Of a stretch of DNA of 64,000 nt, positions 47,226 through 56,076 are shown one piece after another; within the stretch, counting starts at the first letter, position 1; each line of letters starts with the position of its first letter. Below the pieces are notes generated by a model. It was given only the letters and a program-made list of their open reading frames with translations, searched no databases and was not told where the DNA came from. Both the position numbers and the translations under genes were made by a program. Origin of the DNA: Chloroflexota bacterium (GTDB lineage: Bacteria > Chloroflexota > Anaerolineae > UBA4142 > SHND01); the NCBI GenBank assembly GCA_004295045.1, contig SHND01000047.1, positions 16,619 to 80,618 of the forward strand, in the 5' to 3' direction.

Positions 47226-50168
47226 CTATTTTTTCCCTCGCCGCATCAACCACAGTACATTTGCGGCGATGATGATGCCTGCCAAAGTGAGACTGACGAG
47301 CGAGAGTGAATCTACCGTTTTCACCGCTTGCCCTGCTGTATTTGTCAGCAGCTCTAATTCTGCCGCGCCGGTCAAACCGCGCAGCGAGCCTTGCAATTGT
47401 TTTGCATTCACGTAATTGCGCGCCTGCGGCTCGACGAACGCACTGGTCGCCGCGATGATCGGCGTAGTGATGTTCGGTTCAACCTGTTCCATCCACATGC
47501 GCAGCGTATTCTCGTCGCCGACGAGGACAACGCTCAGCGCGAGGTCGTCCATGCCACGCACTTGAGTTGCTAGTGGCGACGCGCTCCATGCAGTGCCGTC
47601 GGCGGTGGGTCGATTCGCGGGAAGCCAACCTTTTGCTAAATCGCGCAAACCCGCTTCATTTCCGGGAATGTACCCAACGTTTACAAATGTAAATTGCGGC
47701 GCGGCTTCGTGTGCGCGCCCCAAAATAGTTTGAGCGATGGTCGCGCCGTTGGGATTTGAACTGATTGCAATCACATTTGCTTGGCGCGAAACAAGTTCGT
47801 TGACAATGGCGCGGGCTGCGGGGTCGAGCTCCACCGCCTGTCCCGGCGTGTAATCGAACGCGAGAAGGACAGTGCTGTCAGCAGGCACAGCTTGCAGTTG
47901 ATCGTAAAAAAGCGCGGTGGGCGATTTCGATGCATCGAGCCCAAGTCCAGCTTGATCAAGCGGCAGGAACAGCGGGATCAACGCGGCGAGAAAAAGAATC
48001 AGATACAACAAATGCTGTGGTTTGAAAAAAGAGGTGGATGCCGTCGGTGTACGCGTACTCGCTGCGGTCGCAAGTGGTTCCGCGAGAATCGTTTGGAAAA
48101 TTCGCCCGCCATCACTGCGCGCAGGTGTCGGCGTTGTTAGCGTGTGTGGTTCCGCGATGGCAACGGCGAGAGGCAAAATGCCGCTCACTCCGGCAAGGGG
48201 TCCCGTTGTTTCAATCGTCTCAAATGGATCGCGTGTCGCCTGAGCGCCCACAGTGGCGTTTGCAAACCATGACGGAAGTTCCAGCGCCGGCACAAGTTCG
48301 GGCGTCTCGGTGGGGCTGGGTTCTTCGGTTGGCTCGGCTGGGACAGTGGCATCGGGAGTTGCCTCTGCGACGGGCTCGCGCAGCCAATCGGGCAAATCCT
48401 CGCGCTCACTTTCATCTAACTCGGGCAGTTCGGAAAGGTATGCGGCGGAACCGATGGCAGCGCCAACAGCAATTCCCTTTACCCATTCCGGCGTTGTGCT
48501 TTCCTCCCCGGCTTCGGGCGGTGGAATTTCGTGCACCCATTCCGGCAATTCGCCCGTATCCGGACGCGCGCCGCCGGTGCTGCCCTCCGCTTCCGCTTCC
48601 TTGGGCAAAGCGGGCGCTTGTTCAGAAACGGTTTCAGAGAGTGAGGTTTCGGCGATTGGTTGAACGATTTCCGCTTTACTTGGTTGAGATACAATTTCTT
48701 GCGCGGCGACAGCTTCCGTCGGTGTTTCGGCGGCGGATTCTGCGTCGTGCTGTGCTTTGTGTGAATCAAGCGCCGCGCCCGCCACCACGGCGGTGGATGC
48801 GGCGGCAACGGCAGCAAGCCAATCTGCTGATTCCTCTTGGTTTTCGCTTTGCGCGTCTGCAATCGTCTCTCTCGCAGCGGGCGGCGCAACTTGAACAGAG
48901 GTGTCCGCAATTTTCTCGACCGCGATTGGCGTTGCGGTTTCAGTTGGCGTTTCGATACGCGCGTCGCTAGCGAGCGGTGCGGGAATTTCTGCGGGAGGAG
49001 CTTGAGGGAGTGTTGACGCGGCTTGGGCAGCAATGTCCAGTCCGAGCAAGCGGCGCGCCAATTCAACCTCGTCTTCGGTGGTGGTGAGATTGGACGCGCT
49101 CGCTTCCAACTGCGTCTTCATCTCGTCAGTTACCTCGCCGCCAATGTCGCTGTAATCGTAATCGTCGCGTGTGAGTTTGATTTCGCTCAGAGTTGGAGTT
49201 GTTGTTGGCTGTTCAACGATTGGTAAAGAATCCGGAGTTTCGACGTGCGCAACTGACTCTGAAGCTGGCAATGAAACTGTTTCGAATTGGGTTGCTTGTG
49301 TTGCGGTCGGCGTTATAGCGTCTGTTGGTGTTATGGTTGGCGCGGAAGCATCGGTTGTAGGGGACGCGGTTTCAGGCGAGACATTCTGCGAAGCGTTGAC
49401 TATCTCTGCTGCAGCGCTCAAACCAAGCAAGCGGCGCGCCAATTCAACCTCGTCTTCGGTGGTGGTGAGATTGGACGCGCTCGCTTCCAACTGCGTCTTC
49501 ATCTCGTCAGTTACCTCGCCGCCGATGTCGCTGTAATCGTAATCGTCGCGTGTGAGTTTGATTTCGCTCAGAGTTGAAGCTGCCGGAACCGATTCTATGC
49601 TCTGTGCAGGAAGCGATGACTCTTTTGTTGTTCCTTGTTCCGCATCCAACGCGCGGAGCCAGTCGGTGTTGTCCTCACTCGGTGTAGGCGCGGCGGATGT
49701 TTGTGTAAGCGACTCGTCCGTTGAGGTAACAGCTGGAGCGGCGGTAGAATCCGGTGCGCTTTCAGCAATCGGTTCGCGCGGTTCTGTGGATGGTGTGGTT
49801 TCGGGCGGCGGCGTTTTTTGAATTCGTCGCAGCCACTCTGAACTGGCGCGCCCAAAGGTGGGGCGTGCCGAGGTCGGCGCGTCATGCGGCTCGCTTTCCG
49901 TGTTCTCGGGCGCTAGGGGGGGGGGATTGAACGGCGCGATTTGTTCCGGCGCATCTGCCGGTGTGCTGTTGTCTGTCGCATTCAATGCGCCCGCCGCGCT
50001 GGTCGAGAGCCGTGTGCCACAATTTTCGCAAGTCGCCGCGCCTTGCGGATTCATCATGCCGCAAATGGGGCAGCGCACATCGGTGGATGGGGACAACAGT
50101 GCCGCGCAATTTTTACAGAATTTGCTATTTGGCTTGTTCGGTGTGCCGCAATGCGGACAATAAATCAT
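47226..50168 (-). CDS. Zinc-ribbon membrane protein with internal duplications
   Basis: This 980-residue protein begins with two zinc ribbons (YCPHCGTPNKPNSKFCKNC and CPICG...CENCG). A long acidic low-complexity region (about 60-680), rich in Ala, Thr, Glu and Ser, follows. It holds two copies of a segment with SEIKLTRDDYDYSDIGGEV and EDEVELARRLLGL. A membrane helix (about 712-735, LLYLILFLAALIPLFLPL) leads to a soluble domain (SKSPTALFYDQLQAVPADS, VLLAFDYTPGQAVEL). A last membrane helix (LVSLTLAGIIIAANVLWL) and RRGKK close the protein. It is the largest protein of the MutL operon. The function is unknown. Confidence 0.75.
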   Translation of the reverse strand: MIYCPHCGTPNKPNSKFCKNCAALLSPSTDVRCPICGMMNPQGAATCENCGTRLSTSAAGALNATDNSTPADAPEQIAPFNPPPLAPENTESEPHDAPTSARPTFGRASSEWLRRIQKTPPPETTPSTEPREPIAESAPDSTAAPAVTSTDESLTQTSAAPTPSEDNTDWLRALDAEQGTTKESSLPAQSIESVPAASTLSEIKLTRDDYDYSDIGGEVTDEMKTQLEASASNLTTTEDEVELARRLLGLSAAAEIVNASQNVSPETASPTTDASAPTITPTDAITPTATQATQFETVSLPASESVAHVETPDSLPIVEQPTTTPTLSEIKLTRDDYDYSDIGGEVTDEMKTQLEASASNLTTTEDEVELARRLLGLDIAAQAASTLPQAPPAEIPAPLASDARIETPTETATPIAVEKIADTSVQVAPPAARETIADAQSENQEESADWLAAVAAASTAVVAGAALDSHKAQHDAESAAETPTEAVAAQEIVSQPSKAEIVQPIAETSLSETVSEQAPALPKEAEAEGSTGGARPDTGELPEWVHEIPPPEAGEESTTPEWVKGIAVGAAIGSAAYLSELPELDESEREDLPDWLREPVAEATPDATVPAEPTEEPSPTETPELVPALELPSWFANATVGAQATRDPFETIETTGPLAGVSGILPLAVAIAEPHTLTTPTPARSDGGRIFQTILAEPLATAASTRTPTASTSFFKPQHLLYLILFLAALIPLFLPLDQAGLGLDASKSPTALFYDQLQAVPADSTVLLAFDYTPGQAVELDPAARAIVNELVSRQANVIAISSNPNGATIAQTILGRAHEAAPQFTFVNVGYIPGNEAGLRDLAKGWLPANRPTADGTAWSASPLATQVRGMDDLALSVVLVGDENTLRMWMEQVEPNITTPIIAATSAFVEPQARNYVNAKQLQGSLRGLTGAAELELLTNTAGQAVKTVDSLSLVSLTLAGIIIAANVLWLMRRGKK
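49045..49576. repeat. Two near-identical 151-bp direct repeats in the zinc-ribbon gene
   Basis: Segments 49045-49195 and 49426-49576 are 381 bp apart and differ at one base that I noticed (CCAATGTCG against CCGATGTCG). The spacing is 127 codons, so the frame is kept. The duplication encodes two copies of the acidic segment with DDYDYSDIGGEV. Confidence 0.9.
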
Positions 50169-50234
50169 AAAACGGATGAGGTCTGAGCGATGAGGTGCGC
50201 GAAAGAATTCTCGAACCTCATGCCTTTTCCCTCA

Positions 50235-50882
50235 TTACTCTGAATATGGACGATCAATGCCTGTCAACAATCGAAGTCCCGTTGCGATAATGCCTAACGC
50301 GACGCCGAGCAAGATGCCGCGCACGCCCGCCAAAGCAGGAACATTCACAACCCATTCTCTTGCCGCCGGAATAAAAGGCGAGACGACTTGCATGAATGGC
50401 ACGGAACCAATCAATACAACAATTGCAGAAATGGCGAATAATGCCATCTCCCATGTCTTGACGCGCAGGGCGCGATAAATTGCGGTGCCGATAAAGAAAA
50501 CCAACAGCGCGAGGAACGATGCTTCGAGCGGTTGGTAGAGATAGCGCATGATCCATTGGCTTGCGTCGCCCGTGCCGCCCGAAGGCAGAACGAGCAAGAA
50601 AACCACCACCGCGCTGGCAAGAATCAAAATCGAAAAGGGCATCTGTGCGTCGCGCGCAACAATGCGGCGTGTGTGATAGAGGAGGACGTTTGCCAATCCC
50701 AACAGGAGCGCAAAGACTGCGATGATGGCGCCCCATGCAAGGAGGATGCTGACCAAATCTGCGTACGTATCATTTGTGATAAATTCGCCCAGCAAGACGA
50801 GCAAGCCCACCGCAATGGCAACAGCGACAGGAACAAGTTGACGGCGCAAGATTGCGCCAAAATTGATTCGCGGCTGCATCAA
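50235..50882 (-). CDS. Polytopic membrane protein
   Basis: This 215-residue protein has about six membrane helices (VAVAIAVGLLVLLGEFI, VSILLAWGAIIAVFALLLG, FSILILASAVVVFLLVLP, ASFLALLVFFIGTAIY, EMALFAISAIVVLIGSV, and ILLGVALGIIATGLRLL). No family is recognised. Its start overlaps the stop of the DUF6754 gene by 4 nt (ATGA), a coupled pair. Confidence 0.75.
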   Translation of the reverse strand: MMQPRINFGAILRRQLVPVAVAIAVGLLVLLGEFITNDTYADLVSILLAWGAIIAVFALLLGLANVLLYHTRRIVARDAQMPFSILILASAVVVFLLVLPSGGTGDASQWIMRYLYQPLEASFLALLVFFIGTAIYRALRVKTWEMALFAISAIVVLIGSVPFMQVVSPFIPAAREWVVNVPALAGVRGILLGVALGIIATGLRLLTGIDRPYSE

Positions 50883-51679
50883 AAGAGTCCCAGCGTGCGC
50901 GCAATGACGACGACGATGACGACAATGACCAGGGCAATGCGGTACACATCCTGCGTAATCAAACTCGTATAATGCCCGACGCGTTCGAGCAAGTACGCCC
51001 CTGCGGCGTAGATTTCCTCGCCGAGAAGCGGCTGTGACATGGTGAGATACACAAAGGGCAGAACGCTTGGCTCACTTGCGCCACCCACCTGAAACATTTC
51101 GCGCTGTGCGCCGGGCTCTGCCATCAAGAGATATTCGTCACCGAACGAACCCACCATTACGTTCGCCGTCACCGCCTCGTGATTGAGCACATCCATCACA
51201 CCGGCGGCATAGGGCACGGCGCTGCCTTGCACGGGCGGCGCGATAAAACGCGCTTGATCCAAATGAAATTCATCCGGATACCCTTGCCGTTCGTAGGCGC
51301 GTCGAATTTGGTCCATTGCGGCAGGCATGGTGGTGGGGTCTGTTACCGTCACCAGCGGCGGCACATCACTGTTTGCGGCGCGGTCCGCCAAAAATTCCAA
51401 AGTGTACAGACCCGCCATCGTGTCCGCCATTTTGGGACCGCTCACGCCCGCCGTACCGACTGATACGTGGACGGCTTGCCCGGTTTCGACTGCGCGCGAC
51501 AATAATTTTTTCAACGAATCGTACGCGGCGATCGGGCGCAATTGCGGCTGCAAAGTGGTACGCGATGCGCGGTAGAGGAGATAAAAAAAAGGAATCAGAA
51601 ATGGCAAGAACAAGACGATCATCTCAGCTTGCAGATCGCCGATGCCAGAGGCGGTGATTAGATCAGAGAGGATAGGCAT
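50879..51679 (-). CDS. DUF6754-like membrane protein, first gene of the MutL operon
   Basis: This 266-residue protein has an N-terminal membrane helix (AEMIVLFLPFLIPFFYLLY), a soluble domain (about 50-230) with VETGQAVHVSVGTAGVSG, TVTDPTTMPAAMDQIRR, VMVGSFGDEYLLMAEPG and FVYLTMSQPLLGEEIYAAG, and a C-terminal helix (IALVIVVIVVVIARTLGLF). It resembles the DUF6754 family, unknown in function, which is found in Chloroflexota. It heads the operon that runs to 42388. Confidence 0.75.
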   Translation of the reverse strand: MPILSDLITASGIGDLQAEMIVLFLPFLIPFFYLLYRASRTTLQPQLRPIAAYDSLKKLLSRAVETGQAVHVSVGTAGVSGPKMADTMAGLYTLEFLADRAANSDVPPLVTVTDPTTMPAAMDQIRRAYERQGYPDEFHLDQARFIAPPVQGSAVPYAAGVMDVLNHEAVTANVMVGSFGDEYLLMAEPGAQREMFQVGGASEPSVLPFVYLTMSQPLLGEEIYAAGAYLLERVGHYTSLITQDVYRIALVIVVIVVVIARTLGLF

Positions 51680-51825
51680 AAAGAATCGAATTGAGGCAAT
51701 TCTTTAGAGACGCGCTCAAAATGGCTGTGTGAGAGAGACTTGCCAAGCGTTCAGTCTCGAATCAAAATGAACGCGTCTTTACATTTTGATAGCGTCTCGG
51801 GTTTCGCTTGCAGCGCGCATGACGT

Positions 51826-52104
51826 TCAAACAGTGGACGTGCGCGTAGACTCTTCTAACCGAGTGACCAGCAGTTCAATGTTCTGCGGGTCTTGGATCAA
51901 TTCCGCAAGCTCACGCGCCGCGCCATCGCCGATAAAAACGCCGAGAAAAGGTTGAGCGGCGAGCAAGAATTGACTTGCCAAAAACGCAAGGGGAGAATGC
52001 ATTGTCAAGAAAACAATCGCCGGTTCGCGCAAATTCCACGCGTCAAGCTGCGCGCTCAAACGATCAATCAATTCTGCGCGGCGCGCGTCGGACAGAGCAT
52101 CCAT
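51826..52104 (-). CDS. Small conserved hypothetical protein
   Basis: This 92-residue protein has a helical start (MDALSDARRAELIDRLSAQL), a central hydrophobic stretch (AIVFLTMHSPLAFLASQFLL) and a helical end. It has no recognised family. It is separated from the DUF6754 gene by 146 nt and is on the same strand. Confidence 0.55.
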   Translation of the reverse strand: MDALSDARRAELIDRLSAQLDAWNLREPAIVFLTMHSPLAFLASQFLLAAQPFLGVFIGDGAARELAELIQDPQNIELLVTRLEESTRTSTV

Positions 52105-52284
52105 CGCGGCAAGTATAACATAATCAATTTTGCAATGCTACCCCCAGATTGTCCCAACACCTTCAACCCCGCTAAAGCTGCGCGTTTTGACATCAACCTT
52201 GGAGAAGTTTTCATAAATCGCCAAAGTCAGATAAATTTGGGAAAGGACCAAATTCACCCAAACCTAACTATTGACGCTCGACGC

Positions 52285-52625
52285 GCAATGGGCTGTGGCA
52301 ACAAATCAATGAGGGCTTGGCGTCAAGTCCGCCAAAAACAGGAACGTGCCGCCAAATCGAGTGCGGCGATTCTGGATAGCCAGAGTGTCAAAACTGCGGC
52401 TGGCGGGAAAATGGCGCTGCAACGTTTGTTTGCGCAAATCAAACACAATGTCCATAATCAGTAGTGTCGCCCGAAAGTGGTCTGGGCGGATGGAGCTATA
52501 AAGATCGGGTCGCGTTTGTGCGGCAGCAGTTTGGCGGGACACTTGACATTGTGCGACGTCCCAAAGCCGCCAAAGGATTTCAGGTCTTGCCGCATCGTTC
52601 GCTTGTGCAGCGCACGTTTGAATAA
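52285..52625 (+). pseudogene. Remnant of an IS5-type transposase
   Basis: Fragments typical of IS5-family transposases are scattered over three frames: LWQQINE, then WRQVRQKQERAAKSSAAIL, DSQSVKT, then KVVWADG, and after a frame change YKDRVAFVRQQFGG, DIVRRPKAAKGFQVL, PHRSLVQRTFE and a stop. The central DDE part is missing and frameshifts separate the pieces, so it cannot be active. No inverted terminal repeats were found at its edges. It lies just before the GreA-like gene. Confidence 0.75.
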
Positions 52626-52761
52626 CTCGGACGGTAATACTGGTTGGCGCGCGACGATGAACGCGGATGTGAACGTCATGCTTGGCACGGACGGCGCGGC
52701 ATCCGGATGGTGTCAAGCGCGTAGGGGCGTATGCAGATGTGCAAGAGATGAGGAATGTGTG

Positions 52762-53187
52762 ATGAGTGACGAGTTGAAAATTACAGAGGGTGCGCGCGTC
52801 GAAATCGAGCTGGTTGCTCAAGACAAGTCGCGCGAGAAATTGAAATTCATTCTCGTTCCCGACGACGCGGCGGATTTTGACAAAGGACTATTGGGCATCG
52901 GCACGCCGCTCGCACAAACGATTGTGGGTCACGCGGCGAACGAAACGCTCGAATACAAACGCGGCGATATCGTCGCGGTAAAAATTTTGAGCGTTGAGGC
53001 GAACGCGGAATCGCCCGCGCCAGGCGCGGGGGAACAACGCGAGGAATCACTGCGCCGCGCGCGCGACAAAGCCGAACTTGCCAGCATGGTGAGTTTCGCG
53101 CTCACGTTCGATTCCAAATGGGGCGATTACGACCCCGAACAAATTGTCAAGCAGTATGAAGAGAATGAGAAAAAGGACGACGCGTGA
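52762..53187 (+). CDS. GreA/GreB C-terminal-domain-like protein
   Basis: This 141-residue protein has the FKBP-like C-terminal domain of transcript-cleavage factors (KFILVPDDAADFDKGLLGIG, TPLAQTIVGHAANETLEYK, GDIVAVKILSV). It lacks the coiled-coil N-terminal domain that reaches into RNA polymerase. The C-terminal 50 residues are charged. GAGGA about 8 nt upstream supports the ATG at 52762. The next gene overlaps by 4 nt, so it may work with a membrane protein rather than with RNA polymerase. The function is uncertain. Confidence 0.65.
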   Translation: MSDELKITEGARVEIELVAQDKSREKLKFILVPDDAADFDKGLLGIGTPLAQTIVGHAANETLEYKRGDIVAVKILSVEANAESPAPGAGEQREESLRRARDKAELASMVSFALTFDSKWGDYDPEQIVKQYEENEKKDDA

Positions 53188-53735
53188 CGCAAGAATTTGA
53201 TTTGTACGTGGATGACCCGCGCGAGCTCTTTGTCTTTCATCCACAAACATACGATCCGTTTGACGAGAACGCGTTGGGCGAGCCGGGTTTGGATTATATG
53301 GTCGCGCGCATGATCGGCTTTTGGTTCACTGCGCCAAATGTTCGCACGCGCGTCTATCTGCCGCCGGAGAAACTCGCCGCGGATACAGAGGCGCGAATGC
53401 GGCGCGCCATGCGCAGTTGGTGTGAGGATTTGTTGGTTGCGAATCAACGCGAACGCGCGGAATTTCTCGTCAATGGTTCGATTTTTCTCGTTGTCGCGAT
53501 AGTTGTTCTCATCGTCAACTGGTTCGTGCAAAATGAAATTATCACGCCCCAGCGAGTCCCGGACGATACGCTGCGCAGCGCGTTCAGCTATGGTTTGGAT
53601 GTTGTCGTTTGGGTTGCGCTCTGGGCGCCGATCAGCGCGTTTTTGCTCGAATGGTTTCCACTCTTTCGACGGCATCAAGCGTACAAAGCATTACGCGATA
53701 TGCACCTCACCGTCCATCCGCAGCCGCGCGTGTGA
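53184..53735 (+). CDS. Two-span membrane protein
   Basis: This 183-residue protein starts with GTG that overlaps the upstream stop (GTGA). It has a soluble N-terminal half (TQEFDLYVDDPRELFVFHP) and two membrane helices (about 94-112, FLVNGSIFLVVAIVVLIVNW, and 140-160, YGLDVVVWVALWAPISAFLL). No family is recognised. Coupled translation with the GreA-like protein suggests the two work together. Confidence 0.75.
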   Translation: MTQEFDLYVDDPRELFVFHPQTYDPFDENALGEPGLDYMVARMIGFWFTAPNVRTRVYLPPEKLAADTEARMRRAMRSWCEDLLVANQRERAEFLVNGSIFLVVAIVVLIVNWFVQNEIITPQRVPDDTLRSAFSYGLDVVVWVALWAPISAFLLEWFPLFRRHQAYKALRDMHLTVHPQPRV

Positions 53736-53755
53736 CATCGAAAATTTGTTCCACC

Positions 53756-53782
53756 AAAGACGCCCCTAAAGGCGTCTTTTTT
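53756..53782 (+). terminator. Rho-independent terminator
   Basis: AAAGACGCC and GGCGTCTTT pair around CCTAAA, followed by a T run. It lies 20 nt after the stop at 53735. Confidence 0.9.
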
Positions 53783-53934
53783 AATTTCCCAAAATTTCCC
53801 TTTTTGCAGAAAGATGTCGCCCGACGCTTCCAAATTCTTTTTTTATACTTGATTGCACAATGTTCGGAACTTTACGCGCCATATCGGCGTCTACTGTATG
53901 AGCAATCGCTCGAGAATGAATCGTGAGGTGTCTC

Positions 53935-55014
53935 ATGCTCAAAAAAATGGAAATGAATTTAACGGCAACCGAAACAAAATGGCGCGCGCTAAAGTTTTTC
54001 AGCGCCGTGATTGTAGTTACATTATTGGTCGGTGTATCGGCAGTGTTATTGAGCAATGTCATTGCTACCCCCGTCTCCCCGCGCGAAACGCAAATTCGCG
54101 GTTGGGTCACTGATCTCGGTGATAAGGGGTTGACCGCAAAACGCCAAGCCGCGCAAACGCAGCTGGAATCGGCAGGCGAAGAAGCTGTTCCCGCGCTGAT
54201 GACCGCATTACATTCTAATAATGTGAATACGCGGCGCAATGCGGCGGATGTGCTGGGCTTTATTGCTTCGACGCGCGCAACGGATGCGTTGAAACAAACG
54301 CTCAGTGCAGACCCCGCCTCGGCGGTGCGCGCGAACGCGGCGTGGGCGCTTGGCGAAATCAAAGATTCGACAGCATTGACTACACTGGAACGTTCGTCAG
54401 TTCTCGACCCAAGCATACAGGTTCGCACCAACGCCAATGAATCCATCGCGCGCATCCAAGATTCGCTCGTAGAGCGCGCGGGACGCGATCCCTCACAAGT
54501 AAATTTGATCGCCGTCGCGCCGAATTCAGCGAACACGCTCTATCTGGCAAGCGGACGCGATTTGCTCATCAGTCGTAACAATGGCGCGGCTTGGGAAACT
54601 TTGCCGCAGGCGTTACCAAGCGTTGTTTCATCGCTCGCGGTAAATCCGACAAATCCAAACATTCTCTTTGCGGGAATGCATTCGCAAGGCATGTATCTTT
54701 CGACGGACGGCGGTAAGACGTGGCAATCGCTCACGCGCAATTTTAGCAATGAAGCAATTGGGCAGAGCACCGTCACAGCCATTACCGTTGATCCCAACAA
54801 CCCAATGCGCGTCGTGATGGCGCACGGCATTCGGGTCGGCGGCACGGGCAGCGAATTTTTCCCACTCGGTATTTTGTTCAGCAACGACGGTGGCAAAACG
54901 TGGGGCAACGTGATGGATTTGGAACAAGGACAACTCGTCACACGATTGCAAATCCAAAACGGCAAAGTGTACGCGCTGACCAGTGACAAAGTGTTGATCG
55001 CACCGTTTAATTAA
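53935..55014 (+). CDS. Membrane-anchored HEAT-repeat and BNR-like protein
   Basis: This 359-residue protein has an N-terminal signal or anchor helix (about 20-42, KFFSAVIVVTLLVGVSAVLL). A HEAT/PBS-lyase-type repeat region follows (about 65-170; EAVPALMTALHSNNVNTRRNA, VRANAAWALGEIKDSTALTT). The C-terminal half is a BNR/sortilin-type propeller segment (NLIAVAPNSANTLYLAS, GKTWQSLTRNFSN, ILFSNDGGKTWGN). The start at 53935 is preceded by GAGG at 6 nt. Presumably it is an extracellular scaffold protein; no partner is evident. Confidence 0.75.
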   Translation: MLKKMEMNLTATETKWRALKFFSAVIVVTLLVGVSAVLLSNVIATPVSPRETQIRGWVTDLGDKGLTAKRQAAQTQLESAGEEAVPALMTALHSNNVNTRRNAADVLGFIASTRATDALKQTLSADPASAVRANAAWALGEIKDSTALTTLERSSVLDPSIQVRTNANESIARIQDSLVERAGRDPSQVNLIAVAPNSANTLYLASGRDLLISRNNGAAWETLPQALPSVVSSLAVNPTNPNILFAGMHSQGMYLSTDGGKTWQSLTRNFSNEAIGQSTVTAITVDPNNPMRVVMAHGIRVGGTGSEFFPLGILFSNDGGKTWGNVMDLEQGQLVTRLQIQNGKVYALTSDKVLIAPFN

Positions 55015-55015
55015 A

Positions 55016-55060
55016 AAAAGAAAAATCGCGGCGTTCATTTTGAACGCCGCGATTTTTTTA
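55016..55060. terminator. Bidirectional terminator
   Basis: AAAAATCGCGGCGTTCA and its complement pair, with T and A runs on either side. It lies between the convergent genes ending at 55014 and 55090. Confidence 0.9.
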
Positions 55061-55089
55061 TGCCAGCGCGTTTGTGACAATGCTCTTAC

Positions 55090-56076
55090 TCAAGCAAGAG
55101 CATTGTCAAGATCAATTCTCTTTTGTTCCACCAACGCGCGAAAATGTTCCATCGTTGCGGTGACGCCTTCGCCTAACGGCGTTTCGGGCAAAGCGCCGAA
55201 CGTCGCTTTCAATGGACCGGCATCCAATTCTTCGGGATACGGCAATGGGTCGCCCGCGTACGTAATTTTTCCCCGCGCGTTGGGCGCCACGCGTTCAATC
55301 GCGTCAATGATTTCAGGAACGGACGCGACGATGCCATTCAAATTGAAAACAGCGGCGCCGTAGAACACACCGGTCGCGGCAGTGATGAACGTTTTCGCGG
55401 CGTCATCTGCCAGTTGAAAATGAAAACGCCCGCCGTGCGGAATTTTCCACTCGCGTCCCAACACCGCCGCGAGCATCGCTTTCGTCGGCGACGATGTTGC
55501 GCCGCGATCGCGTCCGACGCCGTAAATCACGTACGGACGAATCCCCACACTCTCGACGCCGTTCTCATTAAAGAACACGCGCGCACAATTTTCATTGTCT
55601 TGTTTGTAAGAACCGTAGAGCGTCGTCGGCGCAAGCACCGCATCAACGGGAACAGGAATTGTCAAATACAAATGCGGCGGACCGTACACGGCGGTCGAAC
55701 TCGCATACACGACGCGCTTGATTTGCTCGCGGTTTTTCGCTGCCACTTGCAGCACGTTCACTGTGCCGACGACATTCACTTGCGCGCCGACAACGGGATT
55801 CGCGCGACAGAAAGGAATTTGCAGCGCGGCGAGATGGAGTACGTGTGTGATGCCATTGTCCAACATCACGCGCTCCACCGCGTTATAGTCGCTGATGTCG
55901 CCGTGTACGAGTTTCGCGCGCGCGATCGTTTCATCGTCCATCAACGCGCGCCAGCGATAGGTGTCGGTGCCGAGATCGAATGCGACGGCATTTGCCTTTG
56001 CTTCCAAAAGATTTTTCATTGTCCACGCGCCGAGACAGCCCAGCGCGCCGGTGACGAGGTAAGTTGGTTGTGTCAT
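55090..56076 (-). CDS. NAD-dependent epimerase (extended SDR)
   Basis: This 328-residue protein is an extended SDR with TGALGCLG (residues 9-16, NAD-binding), HLAALQIPFC, VVYASSTAVYGP and the catalytic YGSYK, and RPYVIYGVGRDRG. Such enzymes epimerise or dehydrate nucleotide-linked sugars. Its start codon overlaps the stop of the DUF4432 gene by 4 nt (ATGA), so the two form one unit that probably works on a sugar. The exact sugar is unknown. Confidence 0.85.
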   Translation of the reverse strand: MTQPTYLVTGALGCLGAWTMKNLLEAKANAVAFDLGTDTYRWRALMDDETIARAKLVHGDISDYNAVERVMLDNGITHVLHLAALQIPFCRANPVVGAQVNVVGTVNVLQVAAKNREQIKRVVYASSTAVYGPPHLYLTIPVPVDAVLAPTTLYGSYKQDNENCARVFFNENGVESVGIRPYVIYGVGRDRGATSSPTKAMLAAVLGREWKIPHGGRFHFQLADDAAKTFITAATGVFYGAAVFNLNGIVASVPEIIDAIERVAPNARGKITYAGDPLPYPEELDAGPLKATFGALPETPLGEGVTATMEHFRALVEQKRIDLDNALA

